Positions 7,374 to 17,000 of a stretch of 17,964 nt of DNA are shown here, one piece after another. Under the pieces are notes generated by a model, which worked only from the letters and a program-made list of their open reading frames with translations, searched no databases and was not told where the DNA came from. Source of the stretch: an uncultured Oscillibacter sp. (GTDB taxonomy: Bacteria > Bacillota > Clostridia > Oscillospirales > Oscillospiraceae); contig UQMC01000028.1 of assembly GCA_900542115.1 (NCBI GenBank), positions 1-17,964 on the forward strand, given 5' to 3'. The stretch's first letter is position 1. Each line of letters opens with the position of its first letter. Both the position numbers and the translations under genes were made by a program.

Positions 7374-8321
7374 ATGGGATTATTCAGCAACAACAAGAAG
7401 CTCTGCCCCATCTGCGGCAGTCCTACTCCCCGCTTTCTGGCAACGAAATTTGAAAATGAAGCCATCTGCAAGGACTGCGATAATAAAATTGACCTGCCGG
7501 ATGGCGTTCAGGGCAAGATGACGCTGGCAGATTTCCGGCAGTACATTGCCCGTTATGATGAAAATGCCGCTCTGCGGAGCAGCTTTTCAAAGACATTCCA
7601 AATCAGCTACGGTTTTCTCAGCGGATATCTTCAGGTGGACGAGGCCCACGGTCTGTTCCGTCTGAAGGACAATGATCGGTCATGGGTCTTCCCCGCTGCC
7701 GCCCTGAAGGGCTTCCGCATTTTAGAGGATACCTCCCCCATCTACGAGAGCGGAGCCGGCGTTCTGCGCTGCCATGAAAGCATTGTCCCCGCCCGGATGA
7801 ATGAGATTGCGCCGCTCATCGCCCAGTTCCAGCTTCAGCGGCAGGAATATGAGCACATTCAAACGCTGGAGCGGATGCGCCACCTCAACGATGACGAGGA
7901 CGCCCGCCGGGAATGGGAGCGGGAAAGCGAACGCAACCGCCCGGAATTTGAGATGGACCCGCCCATCAAGAATTTCCATGTGGAGCTGACGCTGGAGCAT
8001 CCCTATTGGCACAGCTTCCACGAAAAGCTGGACGCTCCCGAGTTTGACCGGGAGAATCCCAGCGCCGAGCGCTACATGAAGGACTATCAGGAAAAGGCCG
8101 AGCAGCTCCACGCCCTTGCGCTGAAGCTGATGCGCTTCATTGATCCGGCGGCCCGGGAGGAATATCCCGGCGCCAAGGCGGCTCCCGCGCAGCAGGTAGC
8201 GCAGCCCGCCGCCCCGGCAAACGCCATTGAGGAAATTCAAAAATACAAGGCCCTGATGGACGCCGGTATCCTCACCGAAGAGGAATTTACGGCGAAAAAG
8301 CGGCAGCTTCTTGGAATGTAA
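7374..8321 (+). CDS. DUF4428-like zinc-finger protein with C-terminal SHOCT domain
   Basis: The 315-residue product is predicted to be cytoplasmic, with no signal or membrane segment. The N-terminus carries a zinc-ribbon-like pair, C11-x2-C14 and C32-x2-C35, typical of DUF4428 proteins. The central part (about 70-160) may be a PH-like beta domain. It is followed by a charged Arg/Glu region (about 165-195), an Ala/Pro linker (about 265-282) and a SHOCT motif at the end ([20 protein letters not shown], then F-T-A-K-K and a final LGM). SHOCT domains are thought to mediate oligomerisation or anchoring. GGGAGG (7359-7364) precedes the ATG. The stop codon overlaps the Shine-Dalgarno of the C11 gene, implying tight co-expression. 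Its molecular function is unknown. Confidence 0.82.
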   Translation: MGLFSNNKKLCPICGSPTPRFLATKFENEAICKDCDNKIDLPDGVQGKMTLADFRQYIARYDENAALRSSFSKTFQISYGFLSGYLQVDEAHGLFRLKDNDRSWVFPAAALKGFRILEDTSPIYESGAGVLRCHESIVPARMNEIAPLIAQFQLQRQEYEHIQTLERMRHLNDDEDARREWERESERNRPEFEMDPPIKNFHVELTLEHPYWHSFHEKLDAPEFDRENPSAERYMKDYQEKAEQLHALALKLMRFIDPAAREEYPGAKAAPAQQVAQPAAPANAIEEIQKYKALMDAGILTEEEFTAKKRQLLGM

Positions 8322-8332
8322 GGAGGAATGGT

Positions 8333-10273
8333 ATGCGTAAAAATGTGATTTCCCTGCTGCTGGCGCTGGTCATGCTCGTTTCCCTGACCGCCTGCGGCGG
8401 CGACACTCCCGCCTCTGACGAAACGGACGCGGCAGATGGAACATGGGCCGTTTACTGGTATCTCTGCGGCAGCGATCTGGAATCCGGCGGCGGCTTTGCC
8501 ACCTCCGACCTCTCGGAGCTGATGGAGGTGGAACTGCCCGAAGAAGTAAACGTGGTCATTCAGACCGGCGGCTCCTCCGTCTGGCAGAACGATCTTGTGG
8601 ACGCCGAAAAGCTCCAGCGCTGGGTATACAGCAGCGAGGGGCTTTCACTGGTGGACGAGCAGCCCTCCGCCAGCATGGGCGCAGAGGACACGCTGGAGGA
8701 CTTCCTGCGCTTTGCCAAGGAAAACTATCCCGCCCAGCGCACGGCTGTTGTGTTCTGGAACCATGGCGGCGGCAGCGTGTCCGGCGCGTCCTTCGACGAG
8801 CTGTATGACTATGACTCCCTGACGCTGGACGAGATGTACGAGGCGTTCACGAATGTATGGACGCCCTCTGCGGACCGTCAGCCCTTGGAACTGGTGGGCT
8901 TTGACACCTGCCTGATGGCTACGGTAGACGTGGCAAATACATTTTCCGATATTGCGCGCTATCTGGTGGCCTCCGAGGAAACGGAGCCTGCCAACGGCTG
9001 GTACTATTCCCAGTGGGTAGGCGCACTGGCGCAGAAGCCCACCATGGACGGTGCGGCGCTTGGCAAAATCATCTGCGATGCCTACTATAGCGGCTGTGAG
9101 GCTGTGGGGACGCAGGATAACACCACCCTGTCCCTCACCGATCTTTCCAAGGTTGGTCCGCTGCTGGACGCCTATGAGGTCTTCGGCGCAGAGGCGCTGT
9201 CTCTGGCGTGCGACAATCCCGCCTTCTTCTCCCAGTTTGCCAGAACGGCGGCCCAAAGTGAAAACTACGGCGGCAATACCCGGGAGCAGGGCTACACCAA
9301 CATGGTGGACCTCGGCCATCTGGCCCGCTTGAGCTCTGGCACGCTGCGTTCCGCGCAGGAGGTGCTGGACGCGCTGGATGACTGTGTGCTCTATCAGGTT
9401 GGCGGTCCATATCGTGCCGATGCTACCGGCCTGAGCTGCTATTATTCCTATAACGGTGATTTGGATGACTTCACCGGCTACGCGGCGCTGGGTGCCGGAA
9501 CTGCCTTCAAGTATTTCTACGCCTATGAGCTCACCGGCGAGCTGGATGAGGACGGAATGGACTATATCTCCGATATGGACCTCGATTCGCTGCCGGAAAT
9601 TCAAAATCTCTATACCATGAACTGGGACGGAATGCCGCTGGATTTGGATGAGAGCGGAAACTCCGTTCTGACGCTGGGGCCGGAGGCCAATGACATTCTG
9701 GCCGGCATCAGCTTCTCCCTCTACTATACGGACGAAGAAAATGACATGATGCTGAAACTGGGCACAGACAATGACATGAAGGGCGACTGGGAAAACGGTG
9801 TGTTCTCCGATAACTTCCGGGGCGTCTGGGGCAGCATTGACGGTCATCTTGCCTATATGGAGCTGAGCTTTGACAGCGCGGACTACAACCTCTACGCTGT
9901 GCCTGTGCTGCTCAACGGCGAGCCCTATAACCTGCAGGTTGCCTATGACTTCACCACGCAGGAGTGGAGCATTCTGGGTGCACGGCAGGGCATTGACGAT
10001 CACGGCATGGCCGATAAGGAGCTGCGCCTGCTCCAGCCCGGCGACGAGCTTACAACCATCTGGTACATGGCCTCCTTCGAGGGTGAGGACGATTTTGAGC
10101 CCTACACGGCGGACACCTTCACCGTGACGGAGGACACCGCTTTCGGAGAGATGGCCCTGCCTGACGGTACTTATGCCATGATTTACGAAATGCGGGACGC
10201 CATGAACAATTACGCCTATTCCGAGGCCGCCGCCTTTGAATGCAAAAACGGCGAAATCTGGACCTCCGTTTAA
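8333..10273 (+). CDS. clostripain-family (C11) cysteine protease lipoprotein
   Basis: The 646-residue product carries a lipoprotein signal peptide (lipobox LTAC, C21) and a peptidase C11 domain. Clostripain-type enzymes are caspase-fold (clan CD) endopeptidases, usually cleaving after Arg or Lys. The dyad is visible as H144 in FWNHGGG and C193 in GFDTCLMA. The N-terminal [14 protein letters not shown] (37-50) matches the first core strand of the family. The C-terminal half (about 400-646) is an uncharacterised beta-rich extension. The enzyme should act outside the cell, tethered to the membrane. AAGGAGG (8320-8326) lies 6 nt upstream of the ATG. Clan CD members are often self-activating, but no cleavage site can be assigned here. 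Substrate is unknown; the co-encoded lipoprotein or LemA-like protein are possible partners. Confidence 0.9.
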   Translation: MRKNVISLLLALVMLVSLTACGGDTPASDETDAADGTWAVYWYLCGSDLESGGGFATSDLSELMEVELPEEVNVVIQTGGSSVWQNDLVDAEKLQRWVYSSEGLSLVDEQPSASMGAEDTLEDFLRFAKENYPAQRTAVVFWNHGGGSVSGASFDELYDYDSLTLDEMYEAFTNVWTPSADRQPLELVGFDTCLMATVDVANTFSDIARYLVASEETEPANGWYYSQWVGALAQKPTMDGAALGKIICDAYYSGCEAVGTQDNTTLSLTDLSKVGPLLDAYEVFGAEALSLACDNPAFFSQFARTAAQSENYGGNTREQGYTNMVDLGHLARLSSGTLRSAQEVLDALDDCVLYQVGGPYRADATGLSCYYSYNGDLDDFTGYAALGAGTAFKYFYAYELTGELDEDGMDYISDMDLDSLPEIQNLYTMNWDGMPLDLDESGNSVLTLGPEANDILAGISFSLYYTDEENDMMLKLGTDNDMKGDWENGVFSDNFRGVWGSIDGHLAYMELSFDSADYNLYAVPVLLNGEPYNLQVAYDFTTQEWSILGARQGIDDHGMADKELRLLQPGDELTTIWYMASFEGEDDFEPYTADTFTVTEDTAFGEMALPDGTYAMIYEMRDAMNNYAYSEAAAFECKNGEIWTSV

Positions 10274-10308
10274 AAACACCATCTATTTTAACTACGCGTG
10301 TGTGGGAA

Positions 10309-10348
10309 AGCGTGAAATACGCTGCCTGAAGCCGTTTGCGGGAAACGG
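10309..10348. repeat. two small hairpins downstream of the C11 gene
   Basis: AGCGT (10309-10313)/ACGCT (10319-10323) with loop GAAAT, and CCGTTT (10332-10337)/AAACGG (10343-10348) with loop GCGGG. An upstream ACGC (10294-10297) could compete for GCGT. Neither hairpin has a T-tract. They may be 3'-UTR structure before the terminator at 10358-10397. Confidence 0.35.
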
Positions 10349-10357
10349 TATATAGGG

Positions 10358-10397
10358 AAAAGGAACCCGGTCTCAACTTAGAGACCGGGCTCCTTTT
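10358..10397. terminator. bidirectional intrinsic terminator between C11 and diguanylate cyclase genes
   Basis: AAAAGGA (10358-10364) plus CCCGGTCTC (10366-10374) pair with GAGACCGGG (10381-10389) plus TCCTTTT (10391-10397) around the loop AACTTA, with one A/C mismatch. The outer A/T arms give a T-tract in both directions, serving the two convergent genes. Confidence 0.92.
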
Positions 10398-10410
10398 ATT
10401 GCTTTTTCTC

Positions 10411-11778
10411 TTAGTGTTCCGAGGTTTCTGTTTCCGCCGGCAGGCCCTCATAGAAGCTGCATCCGCATTTTCCGTGGTTCTTCTGTTCGTACAGCGCCTT
10501 ATCCGCATCCTCAAAAATCGTTCTGCCGGGGTTCTTCCTGTCAGAGAACGCAACGCCGACGCTCAGGGATACCTTGGGGCCATCGCCCTCCTGCTTTGTC
10601 AGTGTCTCATTCACCGCGTCAATTTTCTCCTGAATGGTGTATGCCAGATCGCTGGTCATCTCCACCATGATGATCGCAAACTCGTCGCCGCCGATACGGC
10701 ACACATGGTCGATGCTGCGGAACGCCGTGAGCAGCAGTTCCGCCACCTTCTTCAGCGTTTTATCGCCCGCGGCGTGGCCGCAGGTATCGTTGACGGATTT
10801 GAAGCAGTCCACATCCACAATGATAAGCGCAAACGGCGCTTCGCCCTCCTCGTGGAGCTTCAGCAGCTTTTCAAAGGAGCCGCGGTTCAGCAGGTCCGTC
10901 AGCGGATCATGCTCCGCCTTGTGCCGGATGAGCACCTGCGCCTCCTGATTTTCCAGATAGACCTTATTATAGGTCTCCGCCATGGTCTGCAGCTCCGCTG
11001 CGCCCTCCACCGGAAAGCGCTCACCCTGCCGGATGCTTTGGTTGCACTTCATCAGCGGCAGACCCACCAGCCTCCGCACCATCACGCACATGGTCAGCAT
11101 CATAACCACCAGGACAGCAACGCCAATCTCCATTTTCCGATACATATCTTCAAAAATCGTCGTGGCCCTCCCCTGTTCATCCCGGGTCTGCTGAATAAGG
11201 CTGTCCATGCATTCTGTTATCTGCCCCATGATCTCACTGCGAACAGTTTGGTACGCATTGTCGCAAACGATACGCTGCGCCTGACGGAGCTTGTTCTCCG
11301 CCGTGAGCTGCGTATCGGCAGCGGAAAGCTCCACTGTCCGCACGGCAGCGGGCCATGTGTCCTCCGGCACCTCCTTGGCTTCCAGCACCAGCCGCATGGA
11401 ATAATATTCGGTATCCATCAGGTCCTCGGAATAATTCAGCGCCGTTTGCAGCGCGGTAAAGGTGTGCGTCCCCTCAAAATAGGGGCGCAGCTCCTCCAGC
11501 GCTTTTTCCCTGCGGCCATCGGCGGCCTCGGCAAAATAATTGTCCATATAGACCTGCTGGCCGGTGATAGCAAATAATCGCACCTGCTCCGTCAGATAAT
11601 TGGAGCCATCCTGCAAATTTTTAGCCGCACGCTCGCAGAGGATATACCGCTCTGTCGCATCCTGCAGCACATGGAACTCCCGATTGCCCCAGAACGAGAT
11701 CACAAAGAACATCAATCCCACGACCACCGTTGCGCCGATATTCCATGCAGTGACCCTGCGAATCCGCAATCTCACCAT
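10411..11778 (-). CDS. membrane-bound diguanylate cyclase (GGDEF)
   Basis: This enzyme makes cyclic di-GMP from two GTP. The 455-residue product has a first membrane helix (about 12-30), an extracytoplasmic helical sensor region (about 31-215) resembling a four-helix-bundle sensor, a second membrane helix (about 216-236), a short linker and a C-terminal GGDEF domain. The active-site motif is an intact GGDEF (363-367). An RxxD inhibitory site (RSID, 354-357) lies exactly five residues upstream, so product inhibition by c-di-GMP is expected. The ATG at 11778 has AGGAG seven bases upstream. A longer frame opening with GTG at 11829 is rejected because that codon lies 2 bp downstream of the TATAAT of the promoter. 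No PDE or c-di-GMP effector is adjacent. Confidence 0.93.
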   Translation of the reverse strand: MVRLRIRRVTAWNIGATVVVGLMFFVISFWGNREFHVLQDATERYILCERAAKNLQDGSNYLTEQVRLFAITGQQVYMDNYFAEAADGRREKALEELRPYFEGTHTFTALQTALNYSEDLMDTEYYSMRLVLEAKEVPEDTWPAAVRTVELSAADTQLTAENKLRQAQRIVCDNAYQTVRSEIMGQITECMDSLIQQTRDEQGRATTIFEDMYRKMEIGVAVLVVMMLTMCVMVRRLVGLPLMKCNQSIRQGERFPVEGAAELQTMAETYNKVYLENQEAQVLIRHKAEHDPLTDLLNRGSFEKLLKLHEEGEAPFALIIVDVDCFKSVNDTCGHAAGDKTLKKVAELLLTAFRSIDHVCRIGGDEFAIIMVEMTSDLAYTIQEKIDAVNETLTKQEGDGPKVSLSVGVAFSDRKNPGRTIFEDADKALYEQKNHGKCGCSFYEGLPAETETSEH

Positions 11779-11831
11779 TATCTTTCTCCTACTATGCTCA
11801 GCCTTCCCGCGCCGTTTTTTAATCGTCACAC

Positions 11832-11860
11832 ATTATAATCCAACCGTTTACGCTTGTCCA
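11832..11860 (-). promoter_or_regulatory. promoter of the diguanylate cyclase gene
   Basis: On the minus strand TGGACA (11860-11855, 5 of 6) is followed after 17 bp by a perfect TATAAT (11837-11832). The transcript should begin near 11825, leaving a leader of about 47 nt before the ATG at 11778. Confidence 0.75.
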
Positions 11861-11955
11861 GATTATTATGGCGCTTTTCCTTTATACGCGTACAATTGTT
11901 CTCTCATTGTAGAGTGTTCCGCATCAGAGAGACTTTTTCTTTGTTGAATGCCCGC

Positions 11956-12537
11956 TCATGCGGAATGCATGAACTCATCCACCACATCGTCCCGGATGCC
12001 GATACGGAGGTAAAAACGGTGCATAAAGCCAAAGGTAAAGCCCCCCGGCAGCATCCCGTTGACAAACATCGCCGCCAAAACGCCGATGCCGGTATCAAAA
12101 ATACGGTCCAGCGCGTAGGTGATGTAGGTATCTATAGGGGTATTGAACAGCAGAATGCACAGCACCACGCCGCCGGGCTGAACGCCGCCCACCCACACGT
12201 GCTGGCACAGCAGAATCAGCAGAATCACACCGATAAACGTCAGCGGAATCAAAAACCAGCGGTTGCTGCCATCAGGAAACAGTTCCATGTAGATTGCGAA
12301 CAGACCCATACCCAGCAGGCCCCCCACCATCGTGCCGAAAAAGCGATTGCCGCCGAACTGACGGCTCTCGTCATAGCTGCCGCCCATGCCGAAAATAGCG
12401 CCGATGCAGGCAAACGCCGGTCCCCGATTCAGAAAATAGTAGACCAGCGCGCACAGCGCGGCGGCCAAAGCGGTCTTGACATTCCGCATACCGATTTTGG
12501 GGAACAGGGTACGGGCCGAATGTTCTTGCGTATTCAT
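11956..12537 (-). CDS. small aromatic acid exporter/FUSC-family membrane protein
   Basis: The 193-residue product is an integral membrane protein with about five hydrophobic helices, starting with the segment VKTALAAALCALVYYFL after a short cytoplasmic N-terminus. Its organisation (glycine-rich second helix, FGGNRFFGTMVGGLLGM-type third segment, cytoplasmic C-terminus) resembles the membrane half of ArAE/FUSC exporters, which in full-length members carry an additional cytoplasmic domain. Only the membrane part is present here, as is common in Clostridia. The substrate is unknown. The ATG at 12537 has GGAGAG upstream; an in-frame GTG at 12570 lacks a good ribosome site. It has its own promoter and stands alone. 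Confidence 0.75.
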   Translation of the reverse strand: MNTQEHSARTLFPKIGMRNVKTALAAALCALVYYFLNRGPAFACIGAIFGMGGSYDESRQFGGNRFFGTMVGGLLGMGLFAIYMELFPDGSNRWFLIPLTFIGVILLILLCQHVWVGGVQPGGVVLCILLFNTPIDTYITYALDRIFDTGIGVLAAMFVNGMLPGGFTFGFMHRFYLRIGIRDDVVDEFMHSA

Positions 12538-12602
12538 GGTACTCTCTCCATCTATCCTAAATTTGCACACAAAAAGCAGCGAATCTGCTAAAATTCTATT
12601 AA

Positions 12603-12631
12603 ATTATAACATGAAAATGGGATTCTGTGAA
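12603..12631 (-). promoter_or_regulatory. promoter of the aromatic acid exporter-like gene
   Basis: On the minus strand TTCACA (12631-12626, 5 of 6) is followed after 17 bp by TATAAT (12608-12603), with TGT directly before it giving an extended -10. The predicted transcript start is near 12596, about 59 nt before the ATG. Confidence 0.8.
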
Positions 12632-12690
12632 GTGCTTTTGCGAAAAAGCCGGAAATTTACAAAATCGCGGAGCAGTCCCTGCAATGCGCA

Positions 12691-13362
12691 CTAAAACCGC
12701 TTTCCCCAATCTCCTTGCAGACTCCCCGCTGCCGTAAAAAGGCCGCCTGCCGCCGCTGTCCGCAAAAATGGCATGACCCGCCCAAGAAGCTCCGCATTGT
12801 CCACCTGATTTAAGAATACCGTATCGCAGAGGCCCTCCGTCAAAATGGCCTGGGCCGCCAACAGAGGCGCGACAGTGTCCGTCTCCGCCGCGCCGGTCAG
12901 GGCGCAGAAGCGCTCCGGCCGGTGGACGCACGCCCGAATCGGTCGGTCGAACCCGGAGGCCCCTGCCACGCAGATAACCCGCTCCGCACACGCGGGTATC
13001 ACCGGCTCATGGGCTGCGTGGGCCTTCAGAGGCATCTGCCGGGAGCCATCGGCCTCCACCAGCATATAGTCTGCCAGCGCGGCCAGCGTTTCCATCGGCA
13101 GACGCGGCGCGGTCAGCTTACCGTTTTCGCAGGGCGTCCCCACACAGAGGACCCGCTCTGAAGTCAAGGCTTGCAGGACGGTCTCCGCCGCCGCGTCCGT
13201 CAGCAGCGGGTATTCCGCAAATGGGCGGATATGGGTGGTGGTACAGAGGAGCACCGTTCCCGGTGCCTCCGCCGCCAGACGCCGCAGAAGGCTCGTCTTA
13301 CCGCCGCTGCCGATCACGGCAGTGACGCCGGGGCTGATATTCAGCAACTCAAAAAAATTCAT
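12691..13362 (-). CDS. yqeC: selenium cofactor biosynthesis protein YqeC
   Basis: YqeC is a P-loop protein associated genetically with labile-selenium cofactor formation in selenium-dependent molybdenum hydroxylases (xanthine and purine hydroxylases). The 223-residue product has the glycine-rich loop GSGGKTS (18-24), a TTTHI motif (41-45) and the family hallmark EADGSR (103-108) followed by PLKAH (111-115) and EPVIP. Length is normal for the family. The ATG at 13362 has GGGAG eight bases upstream and a promoter at 13392-13420. No molybdenum hydroxylase, selD, yqeB or molybdopterin gene is in the window, so it is separated from its usual partners here. Confidence 0.9.
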   Translation of the reverse strand: MNFFELLNISPGVTAVIGSGGKTSLLRRLAAEAPGTVLLCTTTHIRPFAEYPLLTDAAAETVLQALTSERVLCVGTPCENGKLTAPRLPMETLAALADYMLVEADGSRQMPLKAHAAHEPVIPACAERVICVAGASGFDRPIRACVHRPERFCALTGAAETDTVAPLLAAQAILTEGLCDTVFLNQVDNAELLGRVMPFLRTAAAGGLFTAAGSLQGDWGKRF

Positions 13363-13391
13363 ACGCCATTCTCCCGCACTTTACTATATTC

Positions 13392-13420
13392 AGTATAGAG
13401 TGCCCTGCCCTATTTGTCCA
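13392..13420 (-). promoter_or_regulatory. promoter of yqeC
   Basis: On the minus strand TGGACA (13420-13415) is followed after 17 bp by TATACT (13397-13392). The -10 is part of a short inverted repeat CTATA-N5-TATAG (13384-13398), which could be a regulator site. The -35 is the same TGGACA seen at the diguanylate cyclase promoter. It diverges from the HD gene promoter. Confidence 0.7.
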
Positions 13421-13431
13421 GCGGCCTGCCG

Positions 13432-13460
13432 TTGCAAAGCACACTGCCGCCTGCTATAAT
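13432..13460 (+). promoter_or_regulatory. extended -10 promoter of the HD-domain gene
   Basis: TTGCAA (13432-13437) is followed after 17 bp by TATAAT (13455-13460) preceded by TGC. It closely resembles the ferredoxin promoter at 17287-17314: both contain GTTGCAAAGC and TGCTATAATA. Confidence 0.75.
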
Positions 13461-13495
13461 AGTGCCGCAAAGCAAAAATCACGGAGGGTACGTTT

Positions 13496-13984
13496 ATGAG
13501 CATCGCGCAGCTTTTGGAGAAAATGATCGACTACTCGGCGGGCAATATTCACGATATTGACCACCTGATTCGCGTCTGGACCTACGCAAAAACCATCGGT
13601 GAGCTGGAGGGACTGGATGCCAACGCGCAATTCATTTTAGAGACCGCCGCCATCACCCATGACATCGCCTGCCCTCTGTGCCGGGAAAAGTACGGCAATA
13701 CCAACGGAAAATATCAGGAGCAGGAGGGCATTCCGCTGGTCCGGGCATTTTTGTCCGACACCGGCCTGTCGCCGGAGCAGATTGAGCGGGTCGCCTATCT
13801 GGTGGGGCATCACCACACCTATATCAACGTAGACGGTGCGGACTACCAGATTCTTTTAGAGGCGGACTACATCGCCAACGCATCGGAAAACAGCTTCAGT
13901 CGGCAAAGTATCGAGACCTTTCTCCGGCGCGTCACGAAAACGGAAAGCGGTATCCGACTGGCCCGCTCCGTTCTTCTCAGCTGA
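13496..13984 (+). CDS. HD-domain metal-dependent hydrolase
   Basis: The 162-residue product is a compact cytoplasmic HD-superfamily protein, normally a divalent-metal phosphohydrolase. Metal ligands are visible as H23 (in IHDIDHLIRVW), the doublet H55-D56 (THDIACP) and D124 (EADYIAN), with an extra GHHH cluster at 104-107. The family often acts on nucleotides or related phosphate compounds, but the substrate cannot be assigned. GGAGGG (13483-13488) precedes the ATG at 13496. The gene diverges from yqeC and is a single-gene unit ended by the terminator at 14016-14060. Confidence 0.88.
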   Translation: MSIAQLLEKMIDYSAGNIHDIDHLIRVWTYAKTIGELEGLDANAQFILETAAITHDIACPLCREKYGNTNGKYQEQEGIPLVRAFLSDTGLSPEQIERVAYLVGHHHTYINVDGADYQILLEADYIANASENSFSRQSIETFLRRVTKTESGIRLARSVLLS

Positions 13985-14015
13985 ACACCTTCCTTGTAAT
14001 ACCAAATCATAAAAT

Positions 14016-14060
14016 AAAGCCTCCGGGCCAACCTGAAAACAGGCTGGCCCGGGGGCTTTT
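14016..14060. terminator. bidirectional terminator between the HD gene and the SLH-protein gene
   Basis: AAAGCC (14016-14021), CCGGGCCA (14023-14030) and CCTG (14032-14035) pair with CAGG (14040-14043), TGGCCCGG (14045-14052) and GGCTTT (14054-14059) around an AAAA loop, with one G/T and one A/C step. TTTT follows in the plus direction and a TTTATTTTA run in the minus direction. Confidence 0.92.
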
Positions 14061-14067
14061 CTGTAAA

Positions 14068-17000
14068 TCACATCAGATTGTAGAGGATTTTTGCCATCTG
14101 TCCGCGGGTAATATTATTGTTGGGCTTGAAGCTGCCATCGCTGTAGCCGCTGATGACGCCCTGCGCTGTCATGGTGCGGATATACGGTGCTGCGTAGGCA
14201 GGAATTTTACCGTTGTCGGTAAAGGTCAGTTCCGCCTCCGCATAGCCCTTGGCCTGCGTGCGGCCGATCATGGCGGCGGCCTGTGCCCGTGTCAGAGAGC
14301 TGTCGGGGTTAAAGTACAGCTTCCCGTTCTTTTCCGAGCCGGTGATGATGCCCTCGCTGTACAGCGCCTTGGCTGCGGGGAGGGCATAGGCCGGAATCTG
14401 CCCCAGATCCGCAAAGGGCAGAGAAACGGACTCATACTTATTTGCGTCCAGCTTCAGATAACGGTGGAGCATGACCGCGAACTGGGCGCGGCTGATGTTC
14501 TGGTTGGGGCGGAACGTACCGTCGCTGTAGCCGGTGGTAATGTCGGCATTATACAGGAAGTCCACATAGTCCGCCGCCCAGTAATCATCAATGTCTGTAA
14601 ACTTATGACTCACACCATAGGGAGGAATATCCACGCTGGCCCGGCCGATATTGCCGGAAGCATCCGCAGCGGTAACGGTCACACGGGTGGCCTCATTCGC
14701 CTCACCGGGGCCGGGAAGATAATACTTCATCGTACCTGTCGCAGTGTCATAGCCCTCCAACACCTGCCCTGTGTCGCCGTTCCGTGCCACCGTAATAGAG
14801 GACAGTGGCAGAATCCCGTCCACACCGTCGGAAACCTTGATGTCCACCGCCCAATTCTGCTGATCCAACGTAGCCGTTACCACCGGCGGAGCATTGTCCA
14901 CCGTGCCGGGGAAGGCGGCGGTGATCTGGTCGATGTAGACCGTGCCGGTGCGGGGCGTGTTGGCCGTAATGGGATTTCCATCGCTGTCAACAGCGGGCGG
15001 CGCATTCACAACCAAGCCGCTGAGCGTAAATGCCTGCGGCAGCGTAACGCTGACCTGCTTCCAGCCTGTGAAGTCCAGCAGCGTCACCGGCAGTCTCAGT
15101 CCGTTCATCGTACCGTCCGTATACAACAGAGAGAGCTGGTTGCCCGAGGCATCGCCATAGACCCACAGGTTCAGCGCGGTATAGGGCTTTTCAAGATTGG
15201 AAAATCCACTACCGGAAGCCGTTGCAAACCAGCCGGTATCTTCGGTGAGCGTATAATCCAGCTTTCCTGCGTAGTGCCCCCGCTGCACATATTGACCGGC
15301 ATTGGTACGGAATACATTCAGATACGTGCCGCTGGAAAATGCAATTTGTTCGTTTTCAAAATCCTCCACCGTCAGCAGAGGGAGTTGCGTCACGGAAATA
15401 GGGATCGTCACACTTTTTCCTCCAGCGGACACGGTCAAACTGCCGCTGCCAGGGGTGGTGGCAGTAAACACAGCATTTCCGTCCACCGGACCGATGTCAT
15501 CTATCGTTCCGACGTTGCCGCTGACGGACCATGTAAACGCCTTGGCATCCGCCCCCAGCGTCAGGTGGTTCCAGATCGCTCCGGCGGTCAGGGTTGTTTT
15601 GCTTCCGGGCGTCACCGTCAGCGTTGTCAGGTTAGAGGTGCCGTTTTTCAGGGTAATGGAGTCCGGGGTAGAGATGGCGTGGACCACTGTGCTGCCGCTG
15701 GCGCCCCGTCCGCTGGCCGTGACCGTAATGTCACCGCCGCCGGCGGGCGTGGTCAAAACACCGTTTTCCAGCGTTCCCGCGCTGGCGGTCAGCGTATGAT
15801 TCGGGACAGGCATAGGAATAAAGCTGCTGTCTACGCCGGTGGCCGTGACATAGACGCTGCTGCCGGCCAGCACGTAATCGCTGGCGGCGTGGACATAGAA
15901 GTGGTCAAGATCGCCGCTGGCGCGGTCGGAGGCCACTAAAAACACCTGATTTGTGACCTTGCGCCCGGTCTCGGAGGGACGGTTAATGATGGTTGCCGTT
16001 GTGGAATCCGGCGTCGTCACCGCCAGATTGGTGGACCCGCCGCCATCCAGACACAGCACCGTCTGGCAGCCCAGTTCCAGAAGCCGCTCGCCCACCTGCG
16101 TCATGGACGCGCCGATGGAATGGCCGCTGCGGCGTCCGTCAACGGTATAGAATACCAGCGTACCGTCCGCCTTCTGCCCCACGGCGGTGCGGGGATTTGT
16201 GCCCGCCGCAAGGCCGGAGGCCACGACGCCGTTTTCAGCAAGGCAGTACAGCGCGCCCACGGCGTACTTCACATCGTTCCAGCCCTCGTCCGCAGCCGTA
16301 ACGCTCAGGGTCACGGTGCTTCCCGGCTGCATACTTTGCAGCGCGCCGCTGTAGTATGTATCCGCCTGAGAATTGGCGGACAGCACGATCTCTCCCGGCT
16401 GAAGCGCCGTGACCGTGCTCTCCTCCACGCGCTCCACCCGGGCCGTTACGGTCCCGCCGATAGTGAGGCTGCCCTCCTCAATGGCACAGACCACGTTCAC
16501 ACCGGCCTCCGTTGTGCCGGTGGTATGCTTAGCGTTAAAATCGTAGGTATAGAGGAAAATGCCGCTGTTGGTCCGGGCCTTGTTCACCGCCGCCACCGGG
16601 CGGACAACCTCGGTGGACGTCCCAAATCCGTCATCCACCGTATAGCCGAGATCAGCGGAAACACGGATAGAGGGCTTTCCCAAAATCGCGGTGCCATCGG
16701 CGCGGAAGCCGATAGCATAGTACCCGGCGTCGCTGCTGCGGAGCACCCCGTCCGTCACCACAAGGCCGATGGGAAGTCCCGTATTCACATTGTAGAAATC
16801 GCCGTTGATGCCCGCCACAACGCGGTAGCCCTCCGCCTCCAGAGCCGCGGCCATATCCGCCACGCTGGAACGGTCCGTCAGCACATCGCCATAGGTGACA
16901 ATGGGCGTCACCGCCTGATTGGGCGTGTAGGTAATGAGATTTTCCGTCCGCAGATCGGAATACGCCTCACTCCAGAACACATTGGTGGAAAGCTGCGTTT

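Noticed and set aside
8645..10282. 545-residue minus-strand open frame opposite the C11 protease
   Set aside because: The plus strand has an intact lipoprotein signal and catalytic dyad; the minus frame has no recognisable domain and would cross the terminator region.
10274..10357. Possible c-di-GMP riboswitch near the diguanylate cyclase
   Set aside because: It lies downstream of both convergent genes and lacks the conserved GEMM core.
11882..11955. Terminator-like TCTCTC/GAGAGA repeat followed by a T-rich stretch
   Set aside because: Only 6 bp of pairing around a loop of about 20 nt, and on the plus strand where no gene ends.
12538..12570. GTG-initiated N-terminal extension of the exporter-like protein
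   Set aside because: The internal ATG at 12537 has a good GGAGAG site; the GTG at 12570 does not.
14464..15939. 491-residue plus-strand open frame inside the SLH-protein gene
   Set aside because: Antisense shadow; the minus strand encodes SLH and NAGPA motifs over the same DNA.
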